DNA from: JBBQZP01 sp038207585
GTDB lineage: Bacteria; Pseudomonadota; Alphaproteobacteria; Rhodobacterales; Rhodobacteraceae
DNA: 64,000 nucleotides
Direction of reading: 5' to 3'
Assembly: GCA_038207585.1 (NCBI GenBank)
Contig: JBBQZP010000019.1
Span: 1 to 64,000, forward strand
A program made the position numbers and the translations under genes. Below, piece by piece: positions 16,075 through 24,240 of the stretch. Below the pieces are notes generated by a model. That model had not been told where the DNA came from, did not search any database, and saw nothing but the letters and a program-made list of their open reading frames with translations. The stretch's first letter is position 1, and each line of letters opens with the position of its first letter.

Positions 16075-16764
16075 TCATTCCACCGAAGCCCAACGTGCCT
16101 CGCGCGCCTCGATCGCGGCGATGCGGTCGGTCGTTTTGGGGTGGCTGCGCAGCCACGCGGGCGGGCCACTGCCCTGCATGCCCACCAACCCTTCCAGCTT
16201 GCGGAACAGTGATTTCTGCGGCGCGGTCCCGATGCCCGCCTTCACCAGCAGGGCCGAGGCATAGGCATCCGCCTCATGCTCATCGCGCCGTGACAGGATG
16301 GCGCCCAAAGCGCCTGCCACAACATTGGCGATCAACGGCCCGATCAGCGGCACAAACCGCGCCAGAAACGCCGTCAGCATCATGAAAATCGCATTCTGCC
16401 CGGTGAAATCAATCATCCGCCGTTTGGTATGACCCAAGGCCACATGGCCCAGTTCGTGCGCGATGACCGACGCCATCTCATCCGCCGTCACTTCGCCCGC
16501 GTCGTATTTCGCGAGGAAGCCTTGGGTCAGGAAAATCCGCCCGTCAGGGGCGGCCAGCCCGTTGACCTGCGGGATGTCAAAGACGTTGACCTTTATGGTT
16601 GGCAGACCCAGCGCCTGCGCCATCCGCTGCGTGCGGTCATTCAGCCGACTGTCCGTCAGCGGACGCGACTTTGCGTCCAGCAGCGCCTTCGTGCGCCAGA
16701 CCGCAAAATGATAGCGCCCAAGGCCGTAGAGGAGGATCAGCAGAATGGGAAAAAACTTTATCAT
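16075..16764 (-). CDS. M48-family membrane metalloprotease (HtpX-like)
   Basis: Zinc protease of 229 residues with an N-terminal membrane segment (about 3-20), the HELGH zinc motif at 103-107 and the third-ligand helix HEADAY (Glu164). A second hydrophobic stretch lies at about 122-156. M48 proteins take part in envelope protein quality control. It is the last gene of a minus-strand run behind the vWA gene (42-bp gap) and ends 5 bp from the convergent PIN gene. Confidence 0.88.
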   Translation of the reverse strand: MIKFFPILLILLYGLGRYHFAVWRTKALLDAKSRPLTDSRLNDRTQRMAQALGLPTIKVNVFDIPQVNGLAAPDGRIFLTQGFLAKYDAGEVTADEMASVIAHELGHVALGHTKRRMIDFTGQNAIFMMLTAFLARFVPLIGPLIANVVAGALGAILSRRDEHEADAYASALLVKAGIGTAPQKSLFRKLEGLVGMQGSGPPAWLRSHPKTTDRIAAIEAREARWASVE

Positions 16765-16806
16765 TTAGCCAATATGGTGCGAGAAGCGCACTTGGGGAAG
16801 GGGGCC

Positions 16807-17988
16807 TTAGCGCCCCAGCGTCTTGATGCCGCGCCCGATACCATCCAGCGTCATCGGCACCATGTTGCCCGCAAGCTCGCGGATCAGGCGGATGGAATGG
16901 GTGTGCGCCCAATGCGTCTCGGGCACCGGGTTGATCCACAGATGTGCGGGCCAATGGGCAAAGGCGCGGTTCAGCCAGATCTGCCCGCTTTCTGGGTTCC
17001 AGTGTTCATTCGCTCCGCCGGGGTGAAGAATTTCGTAAGGCGACATGCTGGCGTCACCCACGAAAATGCACTTGTAATCAGAGCCATATGTGCGGATCAC
17101 CTCCCATGTCGGGGTCTGCGCATCCCAGCGGCGGCGGTTGTCGCGCCACACGCCCTCATACAGGCAGTTGTGGAAATAGAACGGCACCAGATGTTTGAAT
17201 TCGGCGCGGGCGGCGCTGAACAACTCCTCCATCACCTTGATGAATGGGTCCATCGACCCACCGATATCCAGAAACAGCAGCACCTTCACTGCATTGCGCC
17301 GCTCGGGCCGTGTCTGCACATCCAGCCAGCCGTGTTCGGCGGTGGCGCGGATGGTGCCGTCCAGATCAAGCTCGTCGGCAGCCCCATCGCGCGCCCATTT
17401 GCGCAGGCGGCGGAGTGCTACCTTGATGTTGCGGGTGCCAAGTTCAACGTCGCCGTCCAGATTGCGGAATTCGCGCTTGTCCCAGACCTTGACGGCGCGC
17501 TGGTGGCGGCTTTCGGCCTGCCCGATGCGCACGCCTTCGGGGTTGTAGCCATAAGCGCCAAAGGGCGAGGTTCCGGCGGTGCCGATCCATTTCGAGCCGC
17601 CCTGGTGGCGGCCCTGCTGTTCGGCAAGGCGTTTGCGCAGCGTGTCGATCAGCGCTTCAAACCCGCCCAACGCCTCAACCGCGGCGCGTTCTTCCGCCGT
17701 CAGGTGCTTTTCAGCCAGCTTTTCCAACCAGTCGCCAGGCAGATCCAACGCATCCAGCACCGCCTCGGGCGGGATCGCCTCCAGCCCCGCGAAACATTCG
17801 GAAAAGGCGCGGTCAAAGCGGTCCAGGTGGCGTTCGTCTTTCACCATCGTGGTGCGGGCCAGATGGTAGAATCCGGTCACGTCATAGGTGACAAGGCCCG
17901 CTGTCATCCCTTCCAGAAACGCCAGATGTTCGCGCAAGGATACTGGCACGCCGGTCTTTCGCAACGCTTCGAAAAACCGCAGGAACAT
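16807..17988 (-). CDS. von Willebrand factor A domain protein (CoxE-like)
   Basis: Protein of 393 residues. The N-terminal half is helical (FLRFFEALRKTGVPVSLREH), a Gly-rich linker follows (GTAGTSPFGAYGYNPEGV), and the C-terminal half is a vWA domain with the metal-site motif DIGGSM in place of the usual DxSxS, so one MIDAS serine is glycine. Such proteins normally work with MoxR-type AAA ATPases as chaperones for metal insertion or complex assembly. A MoxR gene lies upstream at 19980-20819. It starts 4 bp after a 55-residue membrane protein gene. Confidence 0.85.
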   Translation of the reverse strand: MFLRFFEALRKTGVPVSLREHLAFLEGMTAGLVTYDVTGFYHLARTTMVKDERHLDRFDRAFSECFAGLEAIPPEAVLDALDLPGDWLEKLAEKHLTAEERAAVEALGGFEALIDTLRKRLAEQQGRHQGGSKWIGTAGTSPFGAYGYNPEGVRIGQAESRHQRAVKVWDKREFRNLDGDVELGTRNIKVALRRLRKWARDGAADELDLDGTIRATAEHGWLDVQTRPERRNAVKVLLFLDIGGSMDPFIKVMEELFSAARAEFKHLVPFYFHNCLYEGVWRDNRRRWDAQTPTWEVIRTYGSDYKCIFVGDASMSPYEILHPGGANEHWNPESGQIWLNRAFAHWPAHLWINPVPETHWAHTHSIRLIRELAGNMVPMTLDGIGRGIKTLGR

Positions 17989-17992
17989 GCGC

Positions 17993-18160
17993 CTAGCTGG
18001 CCATGCGTTCGATGAAGATCGTCAGGTAAACGCCCACCAGCGTGAAGGCAATGCCGAAGCCTGCTGCGTATAGCAACTGATCCGGCCCTTTGCCGCCCCG
18101 CTTGCGCGCCAGATAAGTGCCCCAGCCCGCGCCAAGAATGGCCCCTGCAATCACGATCAT
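17993..18160 (-). CDS. 55-residue membrane protein
   Basis: Short ORF starting MIVIAGAILGAGWGTYLARKR and ending FIERMAS. Two hydrophobic segments (about 2-16 and 32-50) flank a basic loop RKRGGKGPDQ, predicting a small hairpin membrane protein. It fits tightly into the minus-strand run: 33 bp after the DUF2927 gene and 4 bp before the vWA gene, which supports that it is translated. No family recognised. Confidence 0.7.
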   Translation of the reverse strand: MIVIAGAILGAGWGTYLARKRGGKGPDQLLYAAGFGIAFTLVGVYLTIFIERMAS

Positions 18161-18193
18161 TCTGAAGTTCCCCGTGACGGGGAACCCCCGCCG

Positions 18194-19558
18194 TTACCGA
18201 AATGCTGCCGGAACCAGCGCGCGGATGCCACGTTCGCGGCTGCGCACTTCGCTGTCGGCGCCGAAGCCATAGCGCGCCCAAGGCGTGCTGTCGAGGCGCA
18301 GCGCCGCCGCTGCGTCAGCTTGCCCCGCCACGCGCATCGCTTCGGATTTCATCATCAGAAGCATCGCCGTCATCGCGGCATTCTCGCCCGATTTGACCAC
18401 CGGCAAGGCACGGTCGACCAGTTGCACGGTCTGATCGGCGCGCCCCTGCGACAGGGCATAAGCCGCCATCTGCATATCAACATGGGCGGCATGCAACTCG
18501 CCACCCGGCAGGCTGCGATAGATGTTGGCGGCGGCGGAGAATGCGGCCAATGCCTGATCGGGACGGCTGGCAATGTTGGTGCGGCCGATGGCGAAATAGC
18601 TGAACGCAAGGCGGCTGTCTTTCCAGCCCTGCGCGCGCGCTGTGGCTAGGGCCTGATCCGCGCCGGCCATGCGGGCAGTGTTGCTGCCGCGTGCGCCAAG
18701 CGCGCCCTCAATCGCGCTGATCCACTGGCGCGGCGTGGCGCTGCGCACGGCATGTCCGCCTTGCGTGCCGCCGGGGTTCAGCCGCGAAAGGATACCTGGC
18801 AGACGTGCCGTAACCTCGCCCTGGGTCATGCCGCTGTGCAGTTCCGGTGCGTAATGAACGCGCAGCATCATCATGTCGAACCCGGTCAGCACCGAATGGA
18901 TGTTGTCATCGTTGAACACCGAATCGTCCAACTGATACAGGTCGTTCAGCGGCCCCATGGCCTGCGCCAGTTCTTCGTGCAGGCAGTCGCGCACTTCTTG
19001 CGGGCTGGCATCGGCGGGCGCAAAGACGGAAAGGCGGCGGCGTTCGGTCACGCGGGTCCAGTCAAGTTGCCCGGTGCCGCGCGCGGCCTTGTATTCATCC
19101 CAGCTTGAGACGTTGGGAGCAACGAAACAAGCGACGTTCGAAAACGCCTCGCGGATCGTGCTGCGCGTGACGAAATTCACGGTGATGCTGGCGGGGCCTG
19201 AGGTGCGGCTGACGCTAAGCCCCGCCTCGGTCCGGAAGCGCCCGATCAGGCGGTCAAGATCGGCAAGGGCACTGGGTGGAATGTCGCCCGCAACGCCAAT
19301 GGTGATTGGCCCCTCGAAACGGGTGAACACCGGCAAGGGACGCCCGCTTTCCATGCGAAACTCAAGATCGACAAAGTTTTCTGCCAGTTCAGTGTTGCCC
19401 TTGCGCGTGACATTGGCGTGAACCGGGGCAAAGTTGAATGCAGGTGCGGCGCTGTATTCACCCAGCGACGCCGTTGTCTGGTTCATCGAAACCGGATCAG
19501 GTGCAGTCGTGCAGGCAGAAAGCGCCAAAAGCGCTGCTAGTCCGAGTGTAAGACGCAT
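18194..19558 (-). CDS. DUF2927 lipoprotein with a protease-like HEELAQ motif
   Basis: Predicted lipoprotein of 454 residues: signal MRLTLGLAALLALSAC with Cys16 as the acylation site. The DUF2927 domain covers about 85-270 and contains HEELAQ at 194-199, which resembles the zinc-binding HExxx helix of gluzincin-type proteases. The C-terminal ~180 residues are all helical and Ala-rich (ATARAQGWKDSRLAFSYFA), like TPR repeats. Catalytic activity is not established. It is the first gene of a tight run with the small membrane protein, vWA and M48 genes. Confidence 0.8.
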   Translation of the reverse strand: MRLTLGLAALLALSACTTAPDPVSMNQTTASLGEYSAAPAFNFAPVHANVTRKGNTELAENFVDLEFRMESGRPLPVFTRFEGPITIGVAGDIPPSALADLDRLIGRFRTEAGLSVSRTSGPASITVNFVTRSTIREAFSNVACFVAPNVSSWDEYKAARGTGQLDWTRVTERRRLSVFAPADASPQEVRDCLHEELAQAMGPLNDLYQLDDSVFNDDNIHSVLTGFDMMMLRVHYAPELHSGMTQGEVTARLPGILSRLNPGGTQGGHAVRSATPRQWISAIEGALGARGSNTARMAGADQALATARAQGWKDSRLAFSYFAIGRTNIASRPDQALAAFSAAANIYRSLPGGELHAAHVDMQMAAYALSQGRADQTVQLVDRALPVVKSGENAAMTAMLLMMKSEAMRVAGQADAAAALRLDSTPWARYGFGADSEVRSRERGIRALVPAAFR

Positions 19559-19979
19559 GTGGTGGCAGCCTTTGCATCAGTTATTGGGGAGTGACCCCCG
19601 TCAGGATTGAAGCCCGACATGCGACCGGCCGGGATTTCAGAGATCGGCACTGCCCCCGCAGCGCCGTGAAATCCTTAGCCAACCCGAATGCAGGTCAGAG
19701 GTTCAACCAACAAGCCACGAGTGTTCGTTTCGCGGCCCCTCTGTGTCAATCTTAGGGAATTCGGCGGATTGTCCTGAATCTAGCACTGGGGCGTCACCCC
19801 GGCTTAAGCGCCAGATTTATCCAAATCTGATCACGCAATATTTCATTACAATTCAGAAAACGCCAACTCCGTGATGCCAATGTGGCATCATTGTGGCGAG
19901 GGTGCGGCCAAACAGAGGCAGCAACGCCCGAATCGCCCTGCCGATTATGCACAAGGCTTCAACGGTTTGGCCGGAGTTC
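19559..19979. other. Gap between the MoxR and DUF2927 genes with two palindromes
   Basis: 421 bases without a credible gene. It holds CAGATTT-ATCC-AAATCTG (19812-19829) and the perfect 19-bp TGATGCCAATGTGGCATCA (19872-19890). The second has 8-bp arms and could be an operator or a transcript end for the MoxR gene; neither has a T-run. A promoter for the DUF2927 gene must lie here, but I could not choose one. Confidence 0.5.
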
Positions 19980-20819
19980 TTAACGTTGCCCCCTTGCCAT
20001 GAATGCGAGCCGCTCGAACAAATGCACATCCTGTTCGTTTTTCAGCAGCGCGCCGTGCAGTCGCGGCAAAAGTTGCGACGGGTCGCGCCGCAATTCCGCC
20101 GGATCAAGGTCTTCGGCCAGCAACAGCTTCAGCCAGTCCAGCACTTCCGAGGTCGACGGCTTCTTGCGCAACCCCGGCGTCTCCCGCACCTCATAGAACT
20201 GCGTCAGAGCCGCCGTCAGAAGCGCGTCCTTGATGCCGGGATGATGCACGCCGACGATGGCGCGCATCGTGTCGATGTCGGGAAACCGGATGTAATGGAA
20301 AAAACACCGCCGCAAAAACGCATCGGGCAGGTCTTTTTCGTTGTTCGAGGTGATGATGACAATGGGCCGCTGAACCGCCCGCACCGTCTGCCCGGTTTCA
20401 TAGACGTGAAACTCCATCCGGTCGAGTTCCTGCAGAAGATCGTTGGGAAACTCGATATCGGCCTTGTCGATTTCATCAATCAGCAAGACCACGCGGCCGG
20501 GTGCTGTGAACGCCTGCCACAACTTCCCTTGCCGGATGTAATTGGCCACGTCATTCACCCGCGCATCGCCCAGCTGGCTGTCGCGCAACCGGCTGACAGC
20601 ATCGTATTCGTAAAGCCCCTGCTGCGCCTTGGTTGTTGATTTCACATGCCATTCGATGATTGGTAGCCCCAATGCGCCCGCCACCTGCCGCGCGAGTTCG
20701 GTCTTGCCAGTGCCCGGTTCACCCTTCACCAACAAGGGCCGCTCCAGTGTGACGGCGGCATTCACCGCCACGGTCAGATCTTCGGTCGCGATATAAGCAT
20801 CGGTCGAGGCAAAGCGCAT
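19980..20819 (-). CDS. MoxR-family AAA+ ATPase
   Basis: ATPase of 279 residues with Walker A GEPGTGKT at 33-40, Walker B LLIDEIDKAD near 110, sensor 1 ITSNNEKDLPDAFLRRC, and a C-terminal lid. MoxR ATPases act with vWA-domain partners as chaperones that activate or insert cofactors into protein complexes. The likely partner here is the vWA protein at 16807-17988, although a DUF2927 lipoprotein and a small membrane protein gene lie between them. Confidence 0.93.
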   Translation of the reverse strand: MRFASTDAYIATEDLTVAVNAAVTLERPLLVKGEPGTGKTELARQVAGALGLPIIEWHVKSTTKAQQGLYEYDAVSRLRDSQLGDARVNDVANYIRQGKLWQAFTAPGRVVLLIDEIDKADIEFPNDLLQELDRMEFHVYETGQTVRAVQRPIVIITSNNEKDLPDAFLRRCFFHYIRFPDIDTMRAIVGVHHPGIKDALLTAALTQFYEVRETPGLRKKPSTSEVLDWLKLLLAEDLDPAELRRDPSQLLPRLHGALLKNEQDVHLFERLAFMARGQR

Positions 20820-20992
20820 GGGGCAGGGCTTCCATGGAAAGGGGGGTGGGATGAGATGATCAAGGATTGTTTCGATGTTTGACGCATTTAGCCTGCAAAA
20901 GCCAGCCGTCGATCAAATCCCGTGAACGGGTGCCAAGTGGTAGTGACAAGTGCGGGGCCTTGCGTTAATGCAGCGCCAACAAGGAGCGCGCG

Positions 20993-21466
20993 ATGACAGA
21001 AGCGACCCTGTCGGAGGCGTCCGGCGCAGTGGAGATGAAAGCGATGAAGGCAGAGGTCTTTCTTCCCGAAGATTACCGTCCCGCAGAAGACGAGCCGTTC
21101 ATGAACGACCGTCAGCTTGAATACTTCCGCCGCAAGCTGATCGTGTGGAAGCATGAATTGATGGGGCAAAGTGCTGACACCATCGAAGGCTTGCAGGAAT
21201 CAGGTCGGAGCGTACCCGACATCGCCGACCGCGCGTCCGAGGAAACCGACCGCGCGCTGGAACTGCGCACCCGTGATCGCCAGCGCAAGCTGGTCTCCAA
21301 GATAGACGCGGCCATTCGGCGGATCGAGAATGGCGAATACGGCTATTGCGAAGTGACCGGCGAGCCGATCAGCCTGAAGCGTCTGGATGCCCGTCCGATT
21401 GCAGTGATGACGCTGGAAGCGCAGGAAAAGCATGAACGCCGCGAAAAGGTTCACCGCGACGACTGA
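20993..21466 (+). CDS. dksA: DksA-type RNA polymerase-binding transcription factor lacking zinc cysteines
   Basis: Binds the secondary channel of RNA polymerase and, with ppGpp, adjusts transcription of rRNA and biosynthetic genes. The 157 residues show the coiled-coil tip VPDIADRASEE with the Asp/Asp/Ala triad needed for activity. The C-terminal zinc-finger has kept only Cys119 (GYCEVTGEPIS); the other three positions are not Cys. Zinc-independent DksA proteins are known from alphaproteobacteria and from Pseudomonas DksA2, so this is probably functional. AAGGAG precedes the ATG. Confidence 0.9.
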   Translation: MTEATLSEASGAVEMKAMKAEVFLPEDYRPAEDEPFMNDRQLEYFRRKLIVWKHELMGQSADTIEGLQESGRSVPDIADRASEETDRALELRTRDRQRKLVSKIDAAIRRIENGEYGYCEVTGEPISLKRLDARPIAVMTLEAQEKHERREKVHRDD

Positions 21467-21544
21467 TCCTAACACGCGTCTGGCCTTTGCGGCCCCAAGT
21501 TGCGCCGGGCCGATGGTCCGGCGTTGTCATTTCCGGGAGAGGCG

Positions 21545-22729
21545 ATGAAACTCGACGGCACCCCGATCACGATCCTTGGCGCAGGCGTTGCGGGTCTGGC
21601 GCTGGCCCGTGCGCTGGCATTGCGCGGCGCTGCGGTGACGGTGCTGGAACAGGCCGACGCGATCCGCGAAGTGGGCGCGGGCCTGCAGGTGTCGCCCAAT
21701 GGCGTGGCGGTCCTGCGCGGACTGGGGCTTTCGGACGGACTTGATCTGGCGTCGGTGCGGGCCGAAGCGGTGGAACTGCGCAACGGCGAGTCCGGTGACC
21801 CTGTGCTGCGGCTGGACCTTGCGCGCCTCGCGCCAGAGCAACGCTACGCTTTCGTGCACCGCGCCGATCTGATCGACCTGCTGGCAAAGGGCGCGCGCGC
21901 TGCGGGGGCAGAGATCCGGCTGATGCAAGAGGTGCGCGAGGTCGATCTCTCCGGCCCCCGCCCGCGCCTGATCATGGCCGAGGGTGCCGATTATGCCCCG
22001 GCCTTGCTTCTTGGCGCCGACGGCCTGCATTCCCGTCTGCATCACGCGCTCAACGGCAAGACCGCACCCTTCTTCACCCGACAGGTCGCGTGGCGCGCGA
22101 CAATACCTGCTGAACCCGGTGCGCCTGCGGTGGCCGAGGTTCATATGGGTGTGGGCCGCCACCTTGTCAGCTATCCGATGCGCAGCGGCACCCTGCGCAA
22201 CATTGTCGCGGTCGAGGAACGCAGCCGATGGACCGACGAAAGCTGGAGCCTGCGCGACGATCCCATCGCCCTGCAATTGGCGTTCGAAGGCTTCAACCCG
22301 CGTGTGCGCGGCTGGCTAGATACGGTGGATCAGGTCTGGCTCTGGGGCCTTTACCGCCACGATGTCGCGCGCAACTGGCACAAAAGCCTGCCCGAAGGTG
22401 GCGCGGCCATCCTTGGTGACGCGGTCCACCCGATGCTGCCGTTCCTTGCCCAGGGGGCTAACATGGCGCTCGAAGATGCCTGGGTTCTGGCCGGATGCCT
22501 GCAATCGGAAGCCTCGCCGGACGCGGCCTTCACGGCCTTTCAAACGGCCCGCGCGCCGCGCTGCAGCCGTGTCGTCGCCGCGGCACAAGCCAACGCCCGC
22601 AATTACCATCTGGGCGGCTTCAAACGCGCCGTGGCACACACCGCGCTGCGCCTTGGCGGCTGGCTTGCCCCAAACCTTGCCCTGCGCCGGTTCGACTGGC
22701 TTTACGGGCATGACGTGACCCGGTCCTGA
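21545..22729 (+). CDS. FAD-dependent aromatic-type monooxygenase
   Basis: Flavoprotein hydroxylase of 394 residues (PheA/TfdB/UbiH fold). It shows the dinucleotide-binding GAGVAGLALARAL at 12-24, a DG motif (LLLGADGLHSRLHHAL) and GDAVHPMLPFLAQGANMALED, where FAD ribityl contacts are made. Sequence is closest to salicylate hydroxylase-like enzymes, but the substrate cannot be told. The start follows GGGAGAGGCG. No catabolic genes adjoin it. Confidence 0.88.
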   Translation: MKLDGTPITILGAGVAGLALARALALRGAAVTVLEQADAIREVGAGLQVSPNGVAVLRGLGLSDGLDLASVRAEAVELRNGESGDPVLRLDLARLAPEQRYAFVHRADLIDLLAKGARAAGAEIRLMQEVREVDLSGPRPRLIMAEGADYAPALLLGADGLHSRLHHALNGKTAPFFTRQVAWRATIPAEPGAPAVAEVHMGVGRHLVSYPMRSGTLRNIVAVEERSRWTDESWSLRDDPIALQLAFEGFNPRVRGWLDTVDQVWLWGLYRHDVARNWHKSLPEGGAAILGDAVHPMLPFLAQGANMALEDAWVLAGCLQSEASPDAAFTAFQTARAPRCSRVVAAAQANARNYHLGGFKRAVAHTALRLGGWLAPNLALRRFDWLYGHDVTRS

Positions 22730-22736
22730 ACGCCAC

Positions 22737-22764
22737 CTTCACATTTGCCCAAATACTCAAAACC
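22737..22764 (-). repeat. Intergenic AT-core repeat, copy C1
   Basis: On the minus strand it reads TTTGAGTATTTGGGCAAATG then TGAAG, a divergent member of the dispersed family. Its AAATACTCAAA core (22751-22761) pairs perfectly with 22793-22803 in copy C2. Located 8 bases after the monooxygenase stop. Confidence 0.55.
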
Positions 22765-22786
22765 AACCTCTCCTCCCGGTCGGTCC

Positions 22787-22817
22787 GCCGGATTTGAGTA
22801 TTTTTGCAAAAATTAAG
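22787..22817 (+). repeat. Intergenic AT-core repeat, copy C2 (with C1, a possible terminator)
   Basis: Reads TTTGAGTATTTTTGCAAAAA then TTAAG on the plus strand. With C1 it forms an 11-bp stem followed by T residues, so it may end the monooxygenase transcript. It sits in the gap between two convergent genes. Confidence 0.6.
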
Positions 22818-22897
22818 TCCAAAGCAAGCGCTGTGGAGCGAGGGCGACGCCGGGTGAGGGGGCTCGATGCCCCCGAGGCCGGCTCCTTCCTGCCGCA

Positions 22898-23704
22898 TCA
22901 GGCGGCGAGGTCGATCCAGACCGGGACGTGATCCGACGGCTTCTCGCCCGCCCGCACGTCACGGTCGATTGCAGCAGAGCGCAGCAGGTCGGCGGCTTGC
23001 GGCGACAAAAGCAGGTGGTCGATGCGGATGCCGTTGTTACGCTCCCATGCGTTCGCCTGATAATCCCAGAACGAATAGTGGCCGGGTGCGGGTTCCAGCG
23101 TGCGGAACGCCTCGGTGAAACCCAGGTTCAGGACGCGGCGATACGCGGCGCGGCTGGTTTGCAGGAACAGCGCGTCTTGCCGCCACGCGTCGGGCTTTGC
23201 TGCGTCCATCGCTTGCGGGATGATGTTGTAGTCGCCCGCCAGGACCACAGGCTCTTCGGTTGCAAGCAACTCGGCAGCACGGGTCTTCATGCGGGCCATC
23301 CAGTCCAGTTTGTAGCCGTACTTGCCGTCGTACACGGGTGCGCCGGACGCATCGAAATCCACCGGATTGCCGTTGGGCAGATAAAGCCCGCACACCCGAA
23401 CCGGAACCTCGCCCATCACCGTCGCCTCGATCCAGCGGGCTTGTTCGTCCGCATCATCGCCGGGCAGGCCGCGCGTCACATCTTCCAGCGGCAGTTTCGA
23501 CAGGATCGCCACGCCGTTGAAGCTTTTCTGTCCGTGGGTTTCGACCCGGTAGCCCATGTCTTCGAAGACCGCGCGCGGAAAGGCCTCATCCACGGACTTA
23601 ATCTCTTGCAACACCACGACATCGGCGGCGGCAGTGGTCAGCCACGCGGGCAGTGCTTCGATCCGGGCCTTGATCCCGTTGATGTTAAAGGTGGCAAGCT
23701 TCAC
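22898..23704 (-). CDS. xthA: Exodeoxyribonuclease III (AP endonuclease)
   Basis: Mg-dependent nuclease for base-excision repair: cuts at abasic sites and trims 3' ends. The 268 residues show the family motifs KLATFNINGIKAR, VLQEIK (metal-binding Glu), GLYLPNGNP, LAGDYNIIP, and the C-terminal RIDHLLLSP and SDHVPVW. The start is GTG at 23704, seven bases after the stop of the ErpA-like gene, which gives the usual family N-terminus. The two genes are probably co-transcribed. Confidence 0.95.
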   Translation of the reverse strand: MKLATFNINGIKARIEALPAWLTTAAADVVVLQEIKSVDEAFPRAVFEDMGYRVETHGQKSFNGVAILSKLPLEDVTRGLPGDDADEQARWIEATVMGEVPVRVCGLYLPNGNPVDFDASGAPVYDGKYGYKLDWMARMKTRAAELLATEEPVVLAGDYNIIPQAMDAAKPDAWRQDALFLQTSRAAYRRVLNLGFTEAFRTLEPAPGHYSFWDYQANAWERNNGIRIDHLLLSPQAADLLRSAAIDRDVRAGEKPSDHVPVWIDLAA

Positions 23705-23711
23705 AGACGGC

Positions 23712-24044
23712 TCAGATCGAAAATGACGTGCCGCAGCCGCACGAGCTTGAGGCATTGGGATTTTCGATCACAAAGCGCGCGCCGATCAGTTCTTCGGTAA
23801 AATCAATCACCGCGTTTGAAAGGAACGGAAGCGACACGGCGTCGACCAGCACTTTGTGCCCGTTCTTTTCCAGCACCAGATCATCGCCCGCCGGATCATC
23901 CAGCCGGATATCGTACTGAAACCCCGAACAGCCGCCGCCTTCAACCGCGACGCGCAGCGCCTTCGCCTCGCCGGTCATGGCGGCAATCTCGGCCAGCCGC
24001 GCATAGGCGCGGTCGGTCACGCGGGGGGGCAGGGTCAGGGTCAT
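23712..24044 (-). CDS. erpA: A-type iron-sulfur carrier (HesB/IscA/ErpA family)
   Basis: Delivers Fe-S clusters to target proteins. The 110 residues carry the three conserved cysteines: one in VEGGGCSGFQY and two in SSCGCGTSF near the C-terminus. The ATG at 24044 follows AAAGGTGCC; the frame runs further upstream but without family similarity. Position beside xthA and away from any suf genes fits an ErpA-like rather than a SufA role, though this is inferred. Confidence 0.9.
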   Translation of the reverse strand: MTLTLPPRVTDRAYARLAEIAAMTGEAKALRVAVEGGGCSGFQYDIRLDDPAGDDLVLEKNGHKVLVDAVSLPFLSNAVIDFTEELIGARFVIENPNASSSCGCGTSFSI

Positions 24045-24240
24045 GGCGGCACCTTTCGGGAATGGCCTGTGGTCAAGATAGGCGCGGGCACCCGACAGTG
24101 CAATGACTTCACACGCGGAACCGTCAGCGCCTGAATGGATGATCCCGACCGCGCTCATCTGGACCGCGGGCGGGGAATCGGTGGGCAGGGTAAGGGTTTT
24201 GGTCTATCTCACGGGCATTGACTCAAGCAAAGGCCAACCG

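Noticed and set aside
16429..18015. Plus-strand ORF of 528 codons opposite the vWA and M48 genes
   Set aside because: Its composition (His/Arg/Gln-rich) is that of an antisense frame, while both minus-strand genes have clear families.
24103..24240. Upstream extension of the dGTPase-like gene
   Set aside because: The extra 46 codons have no family similarity and overlap the promoter region of the divergent erpA-like gene; AAAGG supports the ATG at 24241.
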